Below, in pieces: positions 42,685 through 51,661 of a DNA stretch of 64,000 nt. Location of the stretch: positions 62,001 to 126,000 of the forward strand of contig NZ_QETB01000001.1 of assembly GCF_003123745.1 (NCBI RefSeq). The letters run 5' to 3'. The position numbers were made by a program, and so were the translations under genes. This DNA comes from Ancrocorticia populi (GTDB taxonomy: Bacteria; Actinomycetota; Actinomycetes; Actinomycetales; Actinomycetaceae). Below the pieces are notes generated by a model. The model had not been told where the DNA came from. It did no database searches and saw nothing but the letters and a program-made list of their open reading frames with translations. The stretch's first letter is position 1, and every line of letters begins with the position of its first letter.

Positions 42685-44229
42685 GTGGATGTGGTGGGCG
42701 CAGTAGAAGATCAGGCTCGCGAAACAGTGACATGTGGTTCGCAGCGGTGTGCTGACCAGCTCGCCCTCCTTGTTCATATGACTGATCCCGACGTGCAGCT
42801 GCTTCCTCCCACTGAGGTGGAATACGCGGCTCAAGAGGCCGAGTGGGTGGCTGAGTCAGCCGCCGTGCTCGCCGGGTCAGCCACTGGCGACGGCGCCGGG
42901 GCCGTGCGGGTCCTGCAGATCGTGCAGGATTTGCTGCGCGGACAGCTGGCTGCTGGTAGCGAGGCGGCCTGTATTGATCAGATCCGCCTGTTAGAGGACA
43001 TTAAAAGCGCCGCCGCCGCAGCACAGGTGGTCGCGACCGAGGAGTTTCGCCATCGTCGTGACCAGGCCGAGGCAGATGCTGGTATCAAGCTGGAACAGCG
43101 CGCCAGAGGCATCGGCAGCGAGATCGGACTCGCTAGGAGGGTTTCACCCCAGCAAGGATCCGCAGCGGTACGCACCGCCCACACTCTCACCACCGACATG
43201 CCCCACGCGTTAGCTGCCCTTTCGGACGGGAGGCTGTCGGAGTACACGGTGGGGCTGGTGGTCAAAGAAACCAGCCACCTAGACCCGGCAGGCAAAACCG
43301 CGATCGATCGGCATATGGCACCCCGCTACGGAAAGACCGGCTCGCGCCGTCTGGCCGGTGAGGTCCGGGCCCTAGCCCAGCAGGCCGACCCAGTCGCCTA
43401 CCTGAAAGCCCACGCCCTGGCTAAGTCTGCCCGGGCGGTGAACATACGTCCGGCACCCTCGGGGATGGCCTACCTGACCGCCCTACTACCGTTAGGGCAG
43501 GCTTTTGCTTGTAAGAAAGCCCTCCACGAGGCGGCCACCTCTATGGCCTTCAGCGAGGAGACCGTGCAGGCTGGCCCGACCCAGCTCGAAGCCGACCTGC
43601 TCGTCCAGCGCCTGACGGGGCAATCCCATGCTGAGGCAGTCAACATCGAAGTCCAGCTGGTCATGACCGACGAAACACTGCTCGGCACAACCAGCACAGT
43701 TCAGACTCCGGGGCATACTGCTTCCGTCTCTCCGGTCATTGATAATACGGGCCGGCACGCCGAGGATGTGTTTACTGCCGCGTGGATGCCCGGCTATGGT
43801 CCCATCCCTGCAGCACTCGCGCGGGACATGCTTGACCCGGTCCATGATCACCAGACCCCAGCTAGGGTGTTTCTACGGCGAGTGTTGACCGATCCGGTCA
43901 CCGGCGACATCACAAAGATCGACACCCGGAAACGCGAATTCACCGGCGCACTACGACGAGCTCTGGTTCTGCGTGATCAGCAGTGCCGGACCCCATGGTG
44001 TAACGCACCCATCGCCCATTTAGACCACGCCCACCCGTTCGCCAAAGGCGGCCACACAAGCGCTGGCAACGGGACCGGGCTCTGCGCCCGCTGTAACTAC
44101 ACCAAAGAAAACCCCGGCTGGCACCACACCCCAACCAGCCCCAGCACCCGAAACATCACCACACCCACCGGCCACACATACAGTTCAACCCCGCCCCCAA
44201 TAACGCCAAGTCTCAACAGGCGGATCTAG
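42685..44229 (+). CDS. DUF222/HNH endonuclease-domain protein (13E12-like family)
   Basis: 514 aa. Most of the protein is the DUF222 region, helical and Ala-rich, including ALAALSDGRLSEYTVGLVVKE and QADPVAYLKAHALA. The C-terminus is an HNH nuclease: RDQQCRTPWC, HLDHAHPFAKGG and LCARCNYTKENPGW, with Cys pairs for zinc and the catalytic His. These proteins are multicopy in actinobacteria and in mycobacteria some are DNA-damage induced. The start is uncertain among GTG codons at 42685, 42691 and 42694 after GAGGGGG. Role in DNA repair or mobility is inferred only. Confidence 0.88.
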   Translation: MDVVGAVEDQARETVTCGSQRCADQLALLVHMTDPDVQLLPPTEVEYAAQEAEWVAESAAVLAGSATGDGAGAVRVLQIVQDLLRGQLAAGSEAACIDQIRLLEDIKSAAAAAQVVATEEFRHRRDQAEADAGIKLEQRARGIGSEIGLARRVSPQQGSAAVRTAHTLTTDMPHALAALSDGRLSEYTVGLVVKETSHLDPAGKTAIDRHMAPRYGKTGSRRLAGEVRALAQQADPVAYLKAHALAKSARAVNIRPAPSGMAYLTALLPLGQAFACKKALHEAATSMAFSEETVQAGPTQLEADLLVQRLTGQSHAEAVNIEVQLVMTDETLLGTTSTVQTPGHTASVSPVIDNTGRHAEDVFTAAWMPGYGPIPAALARDMLDPVHDHQTPARVFLRRVLTDPVTGDITKIDTRKREFTGALRRALVLRDQQCRTPWCNAPIAHLDHAHPFAKGGHTSAGNGTGLCARCNYTKENPGWHHTPTSPSTRNITTPTGHTYSSTPPPITPSLNRRI

Positions 44230-44242
44230 ATTGCTCGAAATA

Positions 44243-44272
44243 TTGGCAGGGCCGATGGAACCTGCCTACACT
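44243..44272 (+). promoter_or_regulatory. Candidate promoter of the DUF4261 leader
   Basis: TTGGCA at 44243-44248 and TACACT at 44267-44272, spacer 18. Transcription would begin near 44279, giving a leader of about 195 bases. Confidence 0.5.
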
Positions 44273-44278
44273 ATGGCT

Positions 44279-44410
44279 AGGAGATCTTTTGCAAGGGTGT
44301 CCTGTCACAAATGAAGCTTGCGTCTCCGGTTTCCGGATGTGCGCACGGGCAAAGCAACGCCGACCCAACTGAGGTGAGCGGATGGGAGCATCGGGTTCTT
44401 TGCCTACTAG
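44279..44410 (+). ncRNA. Structured 5' leader, possible riboswitch-like element
   Basis: Within this non-coding stretch a stem closes a compact region of about 57 bases: GGCAAAG at 44348-44354 pairs with CTTTGCC at 44398-44404, and an inner GACCC can pair with GGGTT. It is followed at once by a strong intrinsic terminator. I compared it by eye with TPP, preQ1, T-box, glycine and fluoride elements and found no convincing match. Confidence 0.35.
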
Positions 44411-44460
44411 CTGGGTGGTGCGAGAATGCTGCTGTCGTCTCGCACCACCCAGTGTTTTTA
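44411..44460 (+). terminator. Strong intrinsic terminator directly before the DUF4261 gene
   Basis: Perfect 15-bp stem (CTGGGTGGTGCGAGA at 44411-44425, complement at 44438-44452), 12-base loop, then TGTTTTTA. The ribosome site GAGGAGA begins three bases later and the ATG is at 44474. Either it ends HNH transcription and the next gene uses an unseen promoter inside it, or it is an attenuator for that gene. Confidence 0.85.
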
Positions 44461-44473
44461 TTGAGGAGAATGA

Positions 44474-45295
44474 ATGAGCGAGCAGCTCCCACTTTCGGCA
44501 TTGCACCCTATGGCCCCGGAGTTCCTCTCCACCGCTGTCCTGTATACGGCGCCCATCGACGTTGATGCGGCAGTGGCACGAATCGGTGAACTGTGGAGTG
44601 AGAAAATCGAACCTGAGTGGCATGAGATCCCCGAGGGTGCACTCGGGGAGGGGAGTCCGGCTGGCCGGATTATGCAGTTCATGGTGGACGAAGTGCTTGT
44701 CATGATCACTCCCGAACGCGGCCAGCTCCCCGTCGAGGGAGGGCACCTCCCTAATCACAACTTCTATGTGGCGGTCAGTTGCTACGCGCCGCTGAAGGAA
44801 GCACCGGTAGCCGAGCCACAAAGTCCATCCGATCTTCCCGAGGCCAAGCGCAGGAAGCGCATGGTGAGTGCCCATATCGTCATGACGGAGGTAATGGACG
44901 CCTTGGTGCGCGAGCAGGCAGCCATTGGCGTGTTCCGCAACGAGTTGGGCGTTGTGCAGCCACCCGACATGGTCACGGAGCTTGCCAATTCGCTCACCGA
45001 GGGGCAAGCGCCCCTTCCACTCTGGGTGGCCGTACGCATTTTCCATCCGGATCTGGTGCATGGCCGCACGCTCGGTCTCCCACTCTTCGGTCACTTAGAC
45101 CTTGAGGTGATTGACTCGACGCACAGTGAAGAGGATGTGTTCGCGATGCTCGCGAACATCTCGGACTACATCATTAGCTCGGATTCATTCCTCATGCCCG
45201 GCCAAACAATCGGCTATCGCGAGGGCGAGGAACTCCAAATCAGCCAAGCCGTCAGCGATGCAGATGGCCAGCCGGTGATCCGCATACAGTTCTAG
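44474..45295 (+). CDS. DUF4261-domain protein
   Basis: 273 aa from the ATG at 44474 with GAGGAGA upstream. The C-terminal half matches the DUF4261 pattern: LPLWVAVRIFHPD, RTLGLPLFGHLDLEV and FAMLANISDYIISS. The N-terminal half is a separate alpha/beta segment (VLYTAPIDVDAAVARIGELW) that resembles the same fold. No catalytic residues or membrane helices stand out. Function unknown; relatives sometimes lie near secretion or toxin genes, but nothing here suggests that. The leader and terminator upstream imply RNA-level control. Confidence 0.75.
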   Translation: MSEQLPLSALHPMAPEFLSTAVLYTAPIDVDAAVARIGELWSEKIEPEWHEIPEGALGEGSPAGRIMQFMVDEVLVMITPERGQLPVEGGHLPNHNFYVAVSCYAPLKEAPVAEPQSPSDLPEAKRRKRMVSAHIVMTEVMDALVREQAAIGVFRNELGVVQPPDMVTELANSLTEGQAPLPLWVAVRIFHPDLVHGRTLGLPLFGHLDLEVIDSTHSEEDVFAMLANISDYIISSDSFLMPGQTIGYREGEELQISQAVSDADGQPVIRIQF

Positions 45296-45455
45296 AGAGC
45301 GTGCTATTTAGCAACGATCCGCTATACTTTCCCTCGGATTGCCGAGTGATCGGCGGTCTCTGGGCATCGCACTTCGCTACAGCTTGGCGGTGTCACAGGT
45401 CCTGGTGGTGGCAGCGCCGGGCGAACTGGAGATACACGTATTGACAGGAAGCCGT

Positions 45456-46154
45456 ATGCGCGAAACTACTGAAACCACCCAAAAGCCTGCCACGATCCGC
45501 GGATATTACGACATTATTGCCGTCTTATTTGTGGCGTTCCTCTTGGTATCCAACATTGCCGCCACAAAACTCATCGGGGCGAGTATCGGCCCGATCAAGC
45601 TCGTGTTTGATGGTGGCGCGATCCTGTTCCCTCTGACTTATATTCTGGGTGACGTCCTTTCCGAGGTATATGGATTCCGCCGCGCCCGTCGCGTCATCGT
45701 CACGGGCTTTCTAGTCCAGATCCTCGCCTCGGTTGTGTTCGCGATCGTGGTGGCGCTTCCACCTAACTCGGACTACGCGGACCAAGAAGCATTTGCGGCA
45801 GTGGTGGGTGTGGTCCCGCGTTTCGTTGCGGCCTCGACGCTTGGATTCCTGTGCGGCCAGCTCCTGAACTCCTATGTGTTAATACGCATTAAGAAACGCT
45901 GGGGCGAAAAGCACCTGTGGGCGCGGCTGATGGGCTCAACCCTAGTGGGCGAGGCCGTGGATACCGTGGTGTTCTGCGCCGTTGCATGGGGCGGTCTCAT
46001 CCTTGCAGGTGACATGCCATTAGAAACCATCCTCAACCTGACCGTCGTGGGCTTCATTTATAAGGTGGCGGTGGAAGCGATCCTCCTGCCCGTCACCTAT
46101 GCTGTTGTGGGCTGGCTCAAGGCCCGCGAACCGTTGTACTTAGAAAGTAAGTAA
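45456..46154 (+). CDS. yhhQ: Queuosine precursor transporter (YhhQ/QPTR family)
   Basis: Membrane importer of queuine or preQ1, 232 aa with six to seven helices. The ATG at 45456 has AGGAAG just upstream; the frame upstream is not coding-like. Family motifs: LLVSNIAATKLIG, PLTYILGDVLSEVYG and LMGSTLVGEAVDTVVF. Its stop shares a base with the tgt start (TAATG), so transport and tRNA modification are coupled. The 160 bases upstream hold TATACT near 45330 and a small hairpin at 45342-45355. Confidence 0.92.
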   Translation: MRETTETTQKPATIRGYYDIIAVLFVAFLLVSNIAATKLIGASIGPIKLVFDGGAILFPLTYILGDVLSEVYGFRRARRVIVTGFLVQILASVVFAIVVALPPNSDYADQEAFAAVVGVVPRFVAASTLGFLCGQLLNSYVLIRIKKRWGEKHLWARLMGSTLVGEAVDTVVFCAVAWGGLILAGDMPLETILNLTVVGFIYKVAVEAILLPVTYAVVGWLKAREPLYLESK

Positions 46155-47404
46155 TGGAAAACACTGGCTTCACGCTTCAGAACCGCCTCGAAAATGGCCT
46201 CGGACGCACGGGCATCATCCACACGCCGCACGGGGACATTGAGACTCCAGCGTTCATCCCGGTGGGTACGAAGGCAACGGTCAAAGCAGTGCTGCCAGAA
46301 TCGGTGGCGAGCATCGGTGCGCAGGCTGTTCTGGCCAACGCGTATCACCTCTACCTCCAGCCGGGTTCGGACATCGTGGATGGGGCTGGTGGGCTCTCTA
46401 AGTTCATGAATTGGCCCGGACCCACCTACACGGATTCCGGCGGCTTCCAAGTACTTTCACTCGGCTCGGGCTTCAAGAAGGTCTTGTCCGAGGAGTTTTC
46501 CGGGAAGGGCAAGAGTGATTTGGACGTGGCGCCTTCGAAGGAGAGGCTCGCTAACGTTGACGACGACGGCGTATCCTTCCGATCCCACCTCGACGGCTCT
46601 ATGCACCGCTTCACGCCAGAAGTCTCCATGAAGATCCAGCATGAGCTGGGCGCGGACATTATGTTCGCGTTCGATGAGCTCACGACGCTGCTCAACTCGC
46701 GCGGCTATCAGGAGGAGGCACTGGAGCGCACCCGACTGTGGGCCGAACGCTGCCTCGTTGCCCACCGCGAGCTTACCGAGGCGCGCAGCAACAAGCCGTA
46801 TCAGCAGCTTTTCGGTGTGATTCAGGGTGCTCAGTACGAGGATCTACGCCGTAAGGCCGCCCGCGACTTAGGGGCCATGGAGGTGAACGGCCAACGGTTC
46901 GACGGCTTCGGAATCGGCGGTGCACTTGAGAAAGAGAACCTCGGAACCATCGTTGGATGGGTGAGCGAGGAGCTCCCTGAGGATCGTGCGCGCCACCTGC
47001 TCGGTATCTCGGAGCCGGACGATTTCTTCGCGGCCGTGGAGGCCGGTGCGGACACCTTTGATTGTGTGAATCCCTCACGCGTGGCCCGCAACGCCGCCAT
47101 CTACTCGCCAGATGGGCGCTTCAACGTGACGCGCCAGCAGTTCAAGCGTGATTTCGGACCGCTCGTGCCAGGGTGCGCGTGCTATACCTGCACGCACTAC
47201 TCGCGTGCATACCTACATCACGCCTTCAAGGCAAAGGAAATGATCAGCTCTACACTGGCCACCATCCACAATGAGTATTACACCGTGCAACTGGTAGCCA
47301 GCATTCGCCGTGCCATGCAGGACGGCACATACGCGGAGTTCAAGGCGGAGACGCTCGGCCGCTTCTACGCCGGCGAGTGGGGCCGCGTGGATTCTGCGAA
47401 TTAA
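46154..47404 (+). CDS. tgt: Queuine/preQ1 tRNA-ribosyltransferase
   Basis: Exchanges guanine-34 of GUN-anticodon tRNAs for a queuosine base, 416 aa. TIM-barrel motifs: nucleophile regions YTDSGGFQVLSL (general base Asp) and FDCVNPSRVARN (nucleophile Asp), substrate loop GVIQGAQYEDLRR and GFGIGGALEKE. Zinc site CACYTCTHYSRAYLHH with three Cys and one His. No queC, queD, queE or queF is in the window, so this pair looks like a salvage route. Confidence 0.96.
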   Translation: MENTGFTLQNRLENGLGRTGIIHTPHGDIETPAFIPVGTKATVKAVLPESVASIGAQAVLANAYHLYLQPGSDIVDGAGGLSKFMNWPGPTYTDSGGFQVLSLGSGFKKVLSEEFSGKGKSDLDVAPSKERLANVDDDGVSFRSHLDGSMHRFTPEVSMKIQHELGADIMFAFDELTTLLNSRGYQEEALERTRLWAERCLVAHRELTEARSNKPYQQLFGVIQGAQYEDLRRKAARDLGAMEVNGQRFDGFGIGGALEKENLGTIVGWVSEELPEDRARHLLGISEPDDFFAAVEAGADTFDCVNPSRVARNAAIYSPDGRFNVTRQQFKRDFGPLVPGCACYTCTHYSRAYLHHAFKAKEMISSTLATIHNEYYTVQLVASIRRAMQDGTYAEFKAETLGRFYAGEWGRVDSAN

Positions 47405-47476
47405 CGCAAACGTGGGAACACTGCGTTCAAAAGACCTCAACTGTGCAGGAGATGCCGGGTACTGAATGCGATTTGG

Positions 47477-49108
47477 TTATGCCAACGGCAGCTTGACGGT
47501 GAACACTGTGCTGCCCGGCGCCGAGTCCACCGTGATGCTTCCGCCATGCGCTTCGGCCACCGAGCGTGCGATCGAGAGTCCCAAACCCGTTGATCCTTCG
47601 GATGGGGCACGCGCATCACTTCCGCGCACGAACCGATCGAACACCTTAGTGACTAGCTCCGGCGCAATTCCCGGCCCATCGTCCGCGATCGTCAGCACTG
47701 CTTGGCCCTCTTCGCTCAATAGTCTCGTGCTTACGTTCGTGCCCTCCGGGGTGTGCTTGCGCGCGTTCGAGAGCAGGTTTGTCATGAGCCGCGAGAGCTG
47801 TTCTGGGTTTTCTGAAGTGATTGAGACTGGCTCATCCGGCACCTGCACCTCCCAGTGGTGATCGCGTCCTGCAGCGTGTGCATCGGAGACGGCATCCATG
47901 AGGAGCTCGCCGAGGTCCACCTGTGAGACCTGGGCGGGCTCAGTCTGGAGTTGGGAGTGCGCCTGAGCCTCGGCCGCATCCATGCGCGCGAGGAAGAGTA
48001 GCTGTTCAACCAGTTCACTCATGCGCTCCGATTGGGTCTGTACGCGCCCTAGCAGCGTGCGCCCGTTCTCCGTGAGGGGCTCGGTGAGGACCATCATTTC
48101 TGAGTAGCCGCGCACGGCAGCAAGCGGTGTCCGAAGTTCGTGCGATGCGTCGGCCACGAACTGGCGCAGTTGATTCTCTGACGCCGTGCGCTCGGCCAGA
48201 GCTGAGTCAACGGAATCGATGAGCTGGTTGAGGGCGAAGCCAACATCGCCTACCTCGTCGGTTGGTTGCGCCAGATCGTTCGGCACGCGGTACCGAGTTA
48301 GATCCACCGCCCCCGATTCCATTGGTACGCGGGAAACCCGCGCGGCAACACCGGAGACGTTCCCCAGCGGGAGCATCGATCTGCGTACCCACCACCACAC
48401 ACCGAATCCCACGATCACCAGGGCGATGGCGGCACCAGTAGCTTCGATGACTAGGAGGTTTGACTTCGTCTGATTCGCGTCGGTTGCGGGAATTGCAGTA
48501 ACAAGTGTGGTTGAGTCGCTGCCCGAAACCTCGGTTTCGCCAGGGGCATTGAGCGTATTGAACTGAACTAGGTATTCGGCGCCCGCCAAATCTAGACGCG
48601 TGAACGTGTGGCCTGATCGATCGGTTCGTGAGTTTCCGCCCGAGACGGCGGCTTTGATCGTTTCCGCATCATCATCGTCCAGCTCCTCGGTTGTTCCTTC
48701 CGAATTCACTATGCCGGATTGAACAGAATCCTCGCCCACCAAATACACAATGGTGCCGATCGGCAGGCCGGGCGTCTCGAGGGGATCACGATCCATAGGA
48801 TCTACGGGTCCGGTGGGAGTGGGAGTGATGACGTCGTCGTCGTCAAAAAGATCGTCGAAATCGTCTGGATCGACGGGAGGCGCGTTCGTCTCGGGCTTTT
48901 CCTCAACCAGAAAGCCGTTCGTGCGCTGCCAAACCTGCTCAAGGTTATCCTCGAGTTCGGAATCAACAACGCGCCCAGCAATCACGTAGGTGGTGGCAGC
49001 GAGCGCTACGAGTACAACCGCGACCAGCGAGACCACACCCACCATCGTGCGGGTGGCAAGCGACGTCTTTCGCTTGACCACGGGCGGGCTAGACGGGGCG
49101 GATGACAT
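47477..49108 (-). CDS. Sensor histidine kinase, PhoR/MprB-like
   Basis: Membrane sensor, 543 aa: helix about 22-46, extracytoplasmic sensor about 47-218, helix about 219-241, HAMP, then HisKA with His323 in ADASHELRTPLAAVRGY and ATPase domain with NLLSNARKHTPEG, IADDGPGIA and GSTGLGLSIARS. The sensor carries a very acidic, Pro-rich stretch (about 78-112, DPDDFDDLFDDDD followed by PTPTGP), unusual for this family and likely cation- or pH-responsive (inference). It overlaps the response regulator gene by 20 bases. Confidence 0.93.
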   Translation of the reverse strand: MSSAPSSPPVVKRKTSLATRTMVGVVSLVAVVLVALAATTYVIAGRVVDSELEDNLEQVWQRTNGFLVEEKPETNAPPVDPDDFDDLFDDDDVITPTPTGPVDPMDRDPLETPGLPIGTIVYLVGEDSVQSGIVNSEGTTEELDDDDAETIKAAVSGGNSRTDRSGHTFTRLDLAGAEYLVQFNTLNAPGETEVSGSDSTTLVTAIPATDANQTKSNLLVIEATGAAIALVIVGFGVWWWVRRSMLPLGNVSGVAARVSRVPMESGAVDLTRYRVPNDLAQPTDEVGDVGFALNQLIDSVDSALAERTASENQLRQFVADASHELRTPLAAVRGYSEMMVLTEPLTENGRTLLGRVQTQSERMSELVEQLLFLARMDAAEAQAHSQLQTEPAQVSQVDLGELLMDAVSDAHAAGRDHHWEVQVPDEPVSITSENPEQLSRLMTNLLSNARKHTPEGTNVSTRLLSEEGQAVLTIADDGPGIAPELVTKVFDRFVRGSDARAPSEGSTGLGLSIARSVAEAHGGSITVDSAPGSTVFTVKLPLA

Positions 49109-49892
49109 AGCCCACGCCCCGAACCGTGTGAATCATCGGTTCACGGCCCACATCAATCTTCTTTCGCAGGTAGGAAATGTAAAGCTCCACGATGTTGGAG
49201 TGACCACCAAAATCGAAGCCCCATACGTGATCGAGGATCTGGTTCTTGGACAGGACAGCCCGTGCGTTTTCCATGAGGTAGCGCAGTAGCTCGAACTGGG
49301 TAGCAGTCAGATCGATCTCCTCGCCGGCGCGGGCGACCTCATGCGTTCTCGTGTTCATTCGGAGATCGCCGACGGTGAGCTCGCTCGAATCTTGCGCGAT
49401 TACACCCGAGCGCTGGACTAACCGGTGTAGGCGGATCAGCAGCTCTTCCATGGCGAAGGGCTTCGTCAGGTAATCGTCTCCGCCCGCCGTCAGTCCCTCG
49501 ATGCGGTTCTCAACCGAATCCTTCGCCGTGAGGAAGAGCGCGGGGACCTCTGAATCGAAGGCGCGGATCTTGGAGAGAACTTCAAGGCCGTCCATCCCTG
49601 GAAGCATCCAGTCCAGTACTAGGACGTCTGGGTTCGTGCTGCGCGCCTGCTCAACGGCGCTCCGCCCCTCGTTTGCTACCGTAACCTCCCAACCGCAGAT
49701 CGTTAGGCCCATCGCCACGAGATCGGCGAGAGTTGGCTCATCGTCAACCACTAGCGCGTGCAACGGGGTGCCGTCTGCATGTTGGAGCTGGGGGAGCTTA
49801 TCGCGAAGCTTGATGAGCTCGGGGCCCACCCCCATGGACAGCGCAGAACTTTGATCAGGTGAATCCGCCATGACTATATTATGCGCTGCCAT
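49089..49892 (-). CDS. Response regulator, OmpR family, PhoP-like
   Basis: 267 aa. Receiver domain with VVDDEP (about 48-53), phosphorylated Asp94 in LVLDWMLPGMDG, and Lys144 in YLTKPF. The winged-helix output domain contains LRYLMENARAVLSKNQILDHVW, GGHSNIVELYISYLRKKID and HTVRGVGYVIR, close to PhoP of mycobacteria. There is an unusual 45-residue extension before the receiver. GAGAGGCACC precedes the ATG at 49892. The gene lies next to phosphate-type genes and the 11-bp repeats at 53240, which may be its target. Confidence 0.93.
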   Translation of the reverse strand: MAAHNIVMADSPDQSSALSMGVGPELIKLRDKLPQLQHADGTPLHALVVDDEPTLADLVAMGLTICGWEVTVANEGRSAVEQARSTNPDVLVLDWMLPGMDGLEVLSKIRAFDSEVPALFLTAKDSVENRIEGLTAGGDDYLTKPFAMEELLIRLHRLVQRSGVIAQDSSELTVGDLRMNTRTHEVARAGEEIDLTATQFELLRYLMENARAVLSKNQILDHVWGFDFGGHSNIVELYISYLRKKIDVGREPMIHTVRGVGYVIRPV

Positions 49893-49915
49893 AGGGGGTG
49901 CCTCTCAATCTTCCG

Positions 49916-51661
49916 TCAGTTAGGCTGCATCGCGTTGGTGTACTCGCCAGCCGTGCCCGTGCCCAGCTGGGTGCCATCCGATACGTCCGTTGCGCCATCC
50001 TCTACCTGATACACCGTGTACTCGGTGCCGGACGTGACGTCCGCGGAGGAGAAGACCACCGACTGGATTTCCTTAATCGTGGTGAACGTTGTGACAATGT
50101 TGCCGTCCGCATCCGCAACCGCGAGGGTTGCTCCGGAATTGACCGTCTCGGAGAGCGTGATGCTCAGGGAAGCCTGATCCGAATCCGTATCCGGGGCCTC
50201 GGCCATTCCCGAGCTTCCGATTGCGAGGAGCGTGCCGCCGCTGATATCGAATGTTCCCGCGAAATCGATCGCCCCGTTCCCTCCGTTGACTGGCCCATTG
50301 ACCGTTACGTCTCCGCCCGTCATCGTGATAGACCCATTCGAATCGAGGCCGTCACCTTCGGCATCCATGACGATCGTTCCACCCGAAATCGTGATGGACT
50401 GGTTGCCAGCCTGATCCATGCCGCCACCGCCTTGGGGTGCTTGACCGTCTCCGCCCTCAGCCATGTCCGTGGGCATGTCCGTGGGCATATCCGTTGGCAT
50501 GTCAGTGGGCCTCTCGCCGTCTTGCGGCATCTGGCCGCCCATGTCACCCTGAGGATCATCGGCCGTATCCGATGATTCTGTGCCGTAGCCGCCGGAGGCA
50601 TTGATGGCATCGTCGGCAGAAGTAAGATCGATATCGCCGCCGAGGATCTCGATGTTGGCGGCCTCAATGGCCTCTTCTGAGGCGGTAACCAGAACGGTTC
50701 CCTCTGCGATAGCTAGGGCGTTTTCGGCCTTAATGGCATCATCCCCTGTGTCTACTGTGATAGATCCACCGAGGATTGAGAGCCATCCGCGATCGGCATC
50801 GTCCTCATTATCTGAGCCGAATCCGGTATCCACGGACGTGATGTCCACGGTGCCATCTACTAGGACCAGATAGTCCTTGCCGATGATTCCGTCGTCCGCA
50901 GCCTGCACGGTGACGTTCGGCCCAGTGATGACCAGGCCGTCCTTCGAGTGGATTCCGTCCTCATAGGTGCCGTCCACGGTCAGCTGGCCCGTGCCGGTGA
51001 TCGTGAGGTCGGCCTTCGAGTATAGGGCGGCGTTGGCCACGAAAGACTCATCGTCAGTGGCCTCTTCAGTTGCTTCTGCGGCTTCCGCTTCCTCGGCGGT
51101 TTGCCCGTTGCGTGTTGAGCCATCGGTGAGGGTGTTTTCCGTTCCGTCAGCCACGATCACGGTGGCATCATCGGCCTCTGTAATCGAAACGGCGGCATCC
51201 GTATCAGACGTGATGGTGGCGCCGTTCAGGATAATCTGGACGTCCTCTTCGGAATCTGCCGTGATCACAACATGACCGGAAAGCTCTCCCGAGAAGCGGT
51301 AGGTTCCGCCGCCCGTCACGGTAATAACGGCCTCGCCATCAGCTTCCTGGGCGGCCACGCCATCGGAATTGGCGCCAGAGGCGCTCACGGTATCGCCATC
51401 TAAGGCGATCTCGGTAACGTGCGCCTCCTCGAAATCCGCGTCCGATTCGCTGTAGTGTGTGGCGTCTTCGAGATTGCTCACATCCGTGATGGCCACTGCG
51501 GTTGATTCCGTTGCCGTTTCATCGGCCGAGGCCTCGTCTGAATCGGAGCTGCAGGCGCTCAGGGTTACCGCGCTGGCTAGCGCTAGGGTAACGAAAGCTG
51601 CGGTGTTCTTTGAGTTGTGGGAGGTCCACTTGCGCTCTGAGAACCTATTTGACAAGGTCAC
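49916..51661 (-). CDS. Cthe_2159-like carbohydrate-binding lipoprotein
   Basis: Exported lipoprotein of 581 aa from GTG at 51661 (AAAGGACG upstream). Signal peptide with lipobox LSAC (Cys37). The rest is a parallel beta-helix of repeated strands: GGTYRFSGELSGHVVI, VQIILNGATITSDTDAAVSI, NTLTDGS, ISGGTIVMDAEGDGLDSNGS and similar. This is the pattern of the acidic Cthe_2159 calcium- and polygalacturonate-binding family. A Met-rich insert repeats PTDM four times (12-bp DNA repeats near 50465-50510). Very low Lys and high Asp fit metal binding. It overlaps the VTC gene by 17 bases. Confidence 0.85.
   Translation of the reverse strand: MTLSNRFSERKWTSHNSKNTAAFVTLALASAVTLSACSSDSDEASADETATESTAVAITDVSNLEDATHYSESDADFEEAHVTEIALDGDTVSASGANSDGVAAQEADGEAVITVTGGGTYRFSGELSGHVVITADSEEDVQIILNGATITSDTDAAVSITEADDATVIVADGTENTLTDGSTRNGQTAEEAEAAEATEEATDDESFVANAALYSKADLTITGTGQLTVDGTYEDGIHSKDGLVITGPNVTVQAADDGIIGKDYLVLVDGTVDITSVDTGFGSDNEDDADRGWLSILGGSITVDTGDDAIKAENALAIAEGTVLVTASEEAIEAANIEILGGDIDLTSADDAINASGGYGTESSDTADDPQGDMGGQMPQDGERPTDMPTDMPTDMPTDMAEGGDGQAPQGGGGMDQAGNQSITISGGTIVMDAEGDGLDSNGSITMTGGDVTVNGPVNGGNGAIDFAGTFDISGGTLLAIGSSGMAEAPDTDSDQASLSITLSETVNSGATLAVADADGNIVTTFTTIKEIQSVVFSSADVTSGTEYTVYQVEDGATDVSDGTQLGTGTAGEYTNAMQPN

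Noticed and set aside
42685-44229. Homing endonuclease or mobile intron
   Set aside because: HNH domain is fused to DUF222, a typical chromosomal actinobacterial family; no intron or intein boundaries seen.
44348-44404. TPP riboswitch (CTGAGG in the leader)
   Set aside because: Only the CUGAG core is similar; the second helix and the conserved AAUGCCAGCGAAGGGA region are missing and no thiamine gene follows.
44411-44460. T-box riboswitch (GGGTGG in the terminator stem)
   Set aside because: Lacks the T-box sequence, a specifier loop and an aminoacyl-tRNA or amino-acid gene downstream.
45296-45455. preQ1 riboswitch upstream of yhhQ-tgt
   Set aside because: Looked for the short pseudoknot with its A-rich tail next to the ribosome site; not present.
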